NCBI RefSeq assembly: GCF_028128765.1
Contig: NZ_LBJG01000093.1
Span: forward strand, 1-64,000
Source: Bradyrhizobium sp. CCBAU 51627
GTDB taxonomy: Bacteria; Pseudomonadota; Alphaproteobacteria; Rhizobiales; Xanthobacteraceae
Direction: 5' to 3'
Length of the DNA: 64,000 bases
In this document: positions 62,119-64,000 of the stretch, one piece after another
Position numbering within the stretch: position 1 is the first letter of the stretch
Layout of the letters: each line of letters begins with the position of its first letter
The notes under the pieces: generated by a model
The model's database searches: none
Seen by the model: only the letters and a program-made list of their open reading frames with translations
Told to the model about the DNA's origin: nothing
Made by a program: the position numbers and the translations under genes

Positions 62119-62523
62119 CTAGCCGAGCGGCGCCGAATATTCGGCGTCCGTGACGGGCTCGAGCCAGGTCGAGAACACGCCATCGAGCGCTTCCTGCATG
62201 GCGATGTGGCACATGCTGTTGTTTGGCGAGGCGCCGTGCCAGTGCACTTCCCCCGGCGGGATCCAGACGGTGTCACCGGGACGGATTTCCTTGACGGGGC
62301 CGCCCTTGGTCTGGACGCGACCGACGCCCGAAATGACGTAGAGCGTCTGCCCGAGCGGATGGTGGTGCCAGTTGGTGCGGGCGCCGGGCTCGAATGAGAC
62401 GCGGGAGACGTTCAGCCGCGCCGGCGCGGGCGCCATGTTGATGGGATCCTGCAACACGGTGCCGGTGAAGTGTTCCTTGGGCGCGCGGCGGGTCGGCCGC
62501 GTGCCTGCGAGCGTGACATCCAT
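62119..62523 (-). CDS. cupin-domain protein
   Basis: The product is 134 residues. Motif 1 is TNWHHHPLGQTLYV and motif 2 is PPGEVHWHG, giving the metal histidines of a single cupin barrel. AGGA precedes the ATG. It sits with an RraA-like gene on the same strand, 17 bp apart, suggesting a small metabolic unit. Confidence 0.85.
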   Translation of the reverse strand: MDVTLAGTRPTRRAPKEHFTGTVLQDPINMAPAPARLNVSRVSFEPGARTNWHHHPLGQTLYVISGVGRVQTKGGPVKEIRPGDTVWIPPGEVHWHGASPNNSMCHIAMQEALDGVFSTWLEPVTDAEYSAPLG

Positions 62524-62540
62524 GGGGTCCTCGTTTCCTG

Positions 62541-63239
62541 TTACTTCTTGCTGGCGGCGTAGCGCGCCTTGGTTTCGGCGTTCATGGGATAGAGGCCCGG
62601 CAGCACCGCGCCGTTGTTCACCTCGTTGACGATCCAGGCTTCCATCCGCTCCTGCTCGACGCCCTCATTGAGGACATGATCGAGCATGGCCTGCGGGATC
62701 AGCACGCAGCCGTCCTGGTCGGCGACCACGATGTCGTTGGGAAACACCGCAACGCCGCCGCAGCCGATCGGCTCGCCCCAGCCGACGAAGGTGAGACCTG
62801 CAACCGACGGCGGCGCGGCATAGCCGTCGCACCAGACCGGAAGGTTGGTGCCGAGCACGCCCTCGACGTCACGCACTACGCCGTCGGTGACGAGCGCGGT
62901 GACGCCGCGCTTGACCATGCGGGCGCAGAGGATGTCGCCGAAGATGCCGGCGTCGGTAATGCCCATGGCATCGACCACGGCGATGCAGCCCTCGGGCATC
63001 GCCTCGATCGCGGTGCGGGTCGAGATCGGCGACGACCAGGATTCCGGCGTTGCCAGGTCCTCGCGCGCCGGCACGAAGCGCAGCGTGAAAGCCGGTCCCA
63101 CCAGGCGCGGCAGGCCCGGGCGCAATGGACGCGCGCCGCGCATCCACACGTTGCGCAGGCCCTTCTTCAGCAGGACCGTGGTGATGGTTGCGGTGGTGAT
63201 GCCGGCGAGGGTTTTGCGGGCTTCGGGGGACAGCGACAT
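62541..63239 (-). CDS. RraA-like protein (RraA/HMG-aldolase family)
   Basis: The product is 232 residues from the ATG at 63237-63239; a start 40 codons upstream is less likely. GCIAVVDAMGITDAGIFGDIL and GVTALVTDGVVRDVEGV are the core of the family, which contains both RNase E inhibitors and aldolases; which one cannot be read. The GDIL and DG-x-x-RD residues expected for the aldolase metal site are present. Confidence 0.8.
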   Translation of the reverse strand: MSLSPEARKTLAGITTATITTVLLKKGLRNVWMRGARPLRPGLPRLVGPAFTLRFVPAREDLATPESWSSPISTRTAIEAMPEGCIAVVDAMGITDAGIFGDILCARMVKRGVTALVTDGVVRDVEGVLGTNLPVWCDGYAAPPSVAGLTFVGWGEPIGCGGVAVFPNDIVVADQDGCVLIPQAMLDHVLNEGVEQERMEAWIVNEVNNGAVLPGLYPMNAETKARYAASKK

Positions 63240-63488
63240 GGAAACAGACGAGCTCCGGATGGGCAGGAAATAACGCGCGCATCTTGCGAGCCGGGCGCTT
63301 GCCGTCAAGGGCCAAAGCCCTGATAAGAACGCGACCCTGCCGGGGCTGTTATGCGACACGATAACAAGGCTTTATCAGATGCCCTTGCATTAATTTATTG
63401 GACTTGCGGGCGCATTTACGCGAAGCAGGGGTACCGCGGACCTCAAGGCCGCGCCCGCGCTTTTCCATAGGCCCGATTACGACAACTC

Positions 63489-64000
63489 ATGGCCGAGACG
63501 CTCCCCCCGCCCCGCCTTCTGCCCAGTGGCGACAGCGCCGTCACGGTCGAGTTCAGCCGCACGATCGACGATGCCGCCAACGAGCGCGTGCTGGCGCTCG
63601 ACAAGGCGCTTGCAGCTGCATCCATCGAGGGCATCTCCGAGACGATTCCGACCTATCGCTCGCTGCTGGTGCATTACGATCCCGGCAAGATCGGCTTTGA
63701 CGCGCTCGGCGAAAAGCTGCTTGCGATCGCTGGCCAGAAGCTGCCGCCGACCACGAAAGCGCGGCGCTGGCGCATCCCCGTCGCCTATGGCGGCGAGCAC
63801 GGCATCGACCTCGAGGATGTCGCGAAAGCGCTCAACACCACGCCCGACGACATCGTCTCCCGTCACGTCGGCGGCGACTATCGCGTCGCCATGATCGGGT
63901 TCACGCCGGGTTGGTCCTATCTCAGCGGCCTCGACAAATCCCTGCATATGTCGCGGCGGCAGAGCCCCCGGCTGTTCACGCCCGCGGGCACGATCTCGAT
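63489..64000 (+). CDS. pxpB: 5-oxoprolinase subunit B (KipI-like), 5' part
   Basis: The frame opens at the ATG 63489 (MAETLPPPRLLPSGDSAVTV) and runs off the window; 170 codons are visible. SLLVHYDP, RRWRIPVAYGGEHGIDLEDV and MIGFTPGWSYLSGLD are typical of PxpB/allophanate-hydrolase subunit 1. It should form a complex with PxpC and PxpA to hydrolyse 5-oxoproline; the partners would lie downstream. Confidence 0.85.
   Translation, partial: MAETLPPPRLLPSGDSAVTVEFSRTIDDAANERVLALDKALAAASIEGISETIPTYRSLLVHYDPGKIGFDALGEKLLAIAGQKLPPTTKARRWRIPVAYGGEHGIDLEDVAKALNTTPDDIVSRHVGGDYRVAMIGFTPGWSYLSGLDKSLHMSRRQSPRLFTPAGTIS

Noticed and set aside
1-64000. CRISPR array
   Set aside because: No regularly spaced 20-40 bp repeats with unique spacers were seen; the arrays found have 6-7 bp units.

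Overview
The window looks like an alphaproteobacterial chromosome, most likely Bradyrhizobium or a close relative in the Nitrobacteraceae. This rests on the GC-rich coding, the typical core genes on the right (ilvD, nadE, glk, DUF1236 and GrlR-like proteins) and a BIME-type palindrome of the kind common in that group. No rRNA, CRISPR array or complete insertion sequence is present.

Layout. Positions 1-2676 are chromosome: the last codons of an IS630-type transposase, a small hypothetical gene and an FAD/NAD(P)-dependent monooxygenase-like gene. Positions about 2677-34056 are accessory DNA made of two separate integrative elements on either side of one tRNA-Ser(UGA) gene (19288-19377, minus strand). 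The left element (2677-19301, 16.6 kb) is bounded by a 16-bp repeat of the tRNA 3' end. It carries a P4-type integrase, an AlpA-like regulator, a RepA-type ATPase, an HK97-type prohead protease, a tape-measure-like protein, HNH nucleases and a Septu-like ATPase/HNH defence pair. The right element (19339-34056, 14.7 kb) is bounded by a 39-bp repeat that starts exactly at the tRNA anticodon loop and runs to the tRNA 5' end. It carries a second tyrosine integrase, a ribbon-helix-helix and an AlpA-like regulator, a primase-helicase, and one rightward operon running from a tail-collar protein to the large terminase.

The two elements share one plan: integrase, AlpA-like factor, replicative ATPase, and a dense array of short repeats that begins inside the 3' end of the ATPase gene. 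The left array is built on TTCGAA and the right on TCCGACA, both largely spaced near one helical turn. No major capsid or portal gene was recognised in either element, so each is a candidate phage satellite or a reduced prophage.

From 34057 to the end the sequence is ordinary core chromosome. It holds ilvD; a peptide-type ABC transporter operon led by a sugar-phosphate-isomerase-like gene; a NAD salvage group (pncA, an alpha/beta hydrolase of the PHA-synthase type, nadE, a GrlR-like gene); glk; small stress or envelope proteins; a CUT1 sugar ABC transporter operon with a 2-hydroxyacid dehydrogenase; a cyclohexadienyl-dehydratase-like periplasmic protein; secreted small proteins; a cupin; an RraA-like protein; and the start of pxpB, which runs off the window.
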